The notes beneath the pieces are model-generated. The model saw only the letters and a list, made by a program, of their open reading frames with translations, ran no database searches and had not been told where the DNA came from. Below, one piece after another: positions 63,801-64,000 of a DNA stretch of 64,000 bases. The translations under genes were made by a program, and so were the position numbers. How positions within the stretch are numbered: the stretch's first letter is position 1; every line of letters begins with the position of its first letter. Source of the stretch: Stereocaulon alpinum (taxonomy: Eukaryota; Ascomycota; Lecanoromycetes; Lecanorales; Stereocaulaceae); contig JAEUBA010000014.1 in assembly GCA_018257865.1 (NCBI GenBank), positions 310,001 to 374,000 of the forward strand, in the 5' to 3' direction.

Positions 63801-64000
63801 ATGGCTAGCCTTTGGTCATTGGGGAAATGCATCCTATCCTCTTTAGCCTTCTTTCCGCCTGCTTTCTTTGCCTCTTCCATGACCTTTCCTGACTGGGCCT
63901 TTTTCGCCTTCTTTATCAAATTGGTTTCTGCAGACTCCAGAGCCTTAGCGAGTTTATTACGTCGCTTGATCTTGTCATTAAGGTCATCGAAATTACGATT
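60828..64000 (-). CDS. CSC1/PHM7-like (OSCA/TMEM63 superfamily) membrane protein, 5' end cut by window
   Basis: Exons (gene order) from beyond 64000 to 61939, then 61879-60828; the frame is open to the right edge, so the N-terminal membrane helices are missing. The visible part starts in the cytosolic domain (DLNDKIKRRNKLAKALESAE), which carries a long disordered Arg/Ser/Gly insertion. Then it reads ETMRLPIFGWQWMISLPLLG and VDTIDYYRREVARLNLEIEQ. The pore domain follows from VIWDNMSIRWWESYIRTSAV with multiple helices. The intron (weak GTCCGT donor, CTTTCTAG) joins NLACIG to LIYSVISPLILVFN. The C-terminal cytosolic tail ends FTGLDGKGRVVYRKSPPDFS, typical of fungal PHM7-type proteins. Family members are mechanosensitive or osmosensitive cation channels or lipid scramblases. 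Confidence 0.9.

Noticed and set aside
1..64000. tRNA or rRNA genes
   Set aside because: I scanned the intergenic regions for tRNA T-arm like strings (GTTCGAATCC and variants) and found none with a plausible cloverleaf; tRNAscan would settle this.

Overview
The window is nuclear DNA from a filamentous ascomycete (Pezizomycotina). Evidence: nearly every gene carries short GT-AG introns of about 50-100 nt, with spliceosomal and SAGA subunits, a Mep-type ammonium transporter, and a 15.8-kb reading frame of the Leashin (involucrin-repeat) type. Leashin tethers Woronin bodies and is known only from this group. A dothideomycete is a guess from general style; nothing here fixes the class. Coding models below were assembled by joining reading frames at GT-AG sites and checking phase by hand; no transcript or homology search was possible.

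Layout. 1-1937 (-) 3'-truncated FUSC/ArAE-type membrane transporter; 2215-3243 (+) complex I 24-kDa subunit; 3244-5064 gene-poor, with possible debris of a transcription factor; 5065-6638 (+) SAGA subunit Hfi1/Ada1; 7153-8447 (-) rRNA dimethylase Dim1, divergent from 8742-11666 (+) splicing factor Prp6; 12373-15395 (-) Hrp1-type RNA-binding protein with a 1-kb intron, divergent from 15857-18021 (+) Gyp1-type Rab GAP; 18378-19435 (+) LPAEIR-type protein; 19998-21136 (-) diaminopropionate ammonia-lyase-like enzyme, divergent from 21766-25923 (+) 5-oxoprolinase.

25924-27744 is non-coding and holds a five-unit repeat array (outer units inverted relative to the three inner ones). Then 27745-29230 (-) membrane-anchored LPAELR protein; 29875-31613 (+) protein disulfide isomerase; 32803-34189 (+) secreted ten-cysteine protein of unknown function; 34595-34858 (+) fragment of a TauD-like dioxygenase; 35974-51774 (+) the giant Leashin-like gene; 52605-54433 (-) ammonium transporter of the glutamate-containing Mep1/Mep3 type; 56299-57600 (+) Cys/His-rich unknown protein; 58098-59903 (-) glutamate decarboxylase; 60828-64000 (-) CSC1/PHM7-like channel cut by the right edge.

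Most genes are ordinary housekeeping genes. Several products touch nitrogen and amino-acid metabolism (5-oxoprolinase, the ammonia-lyase-like enzyme, ammonium transporter, glutamate decarboxylase), but they are scattered and do not form an evident cluster. I found no convincing new multi-gene system. The most unusual items are the repeat array at 26.2-27.5 kb, the internal repeat architecture of the giant tether gene, several stop-free introns whose length is a multiple of three, and the 1-kb intron of the Hrp1 gene.
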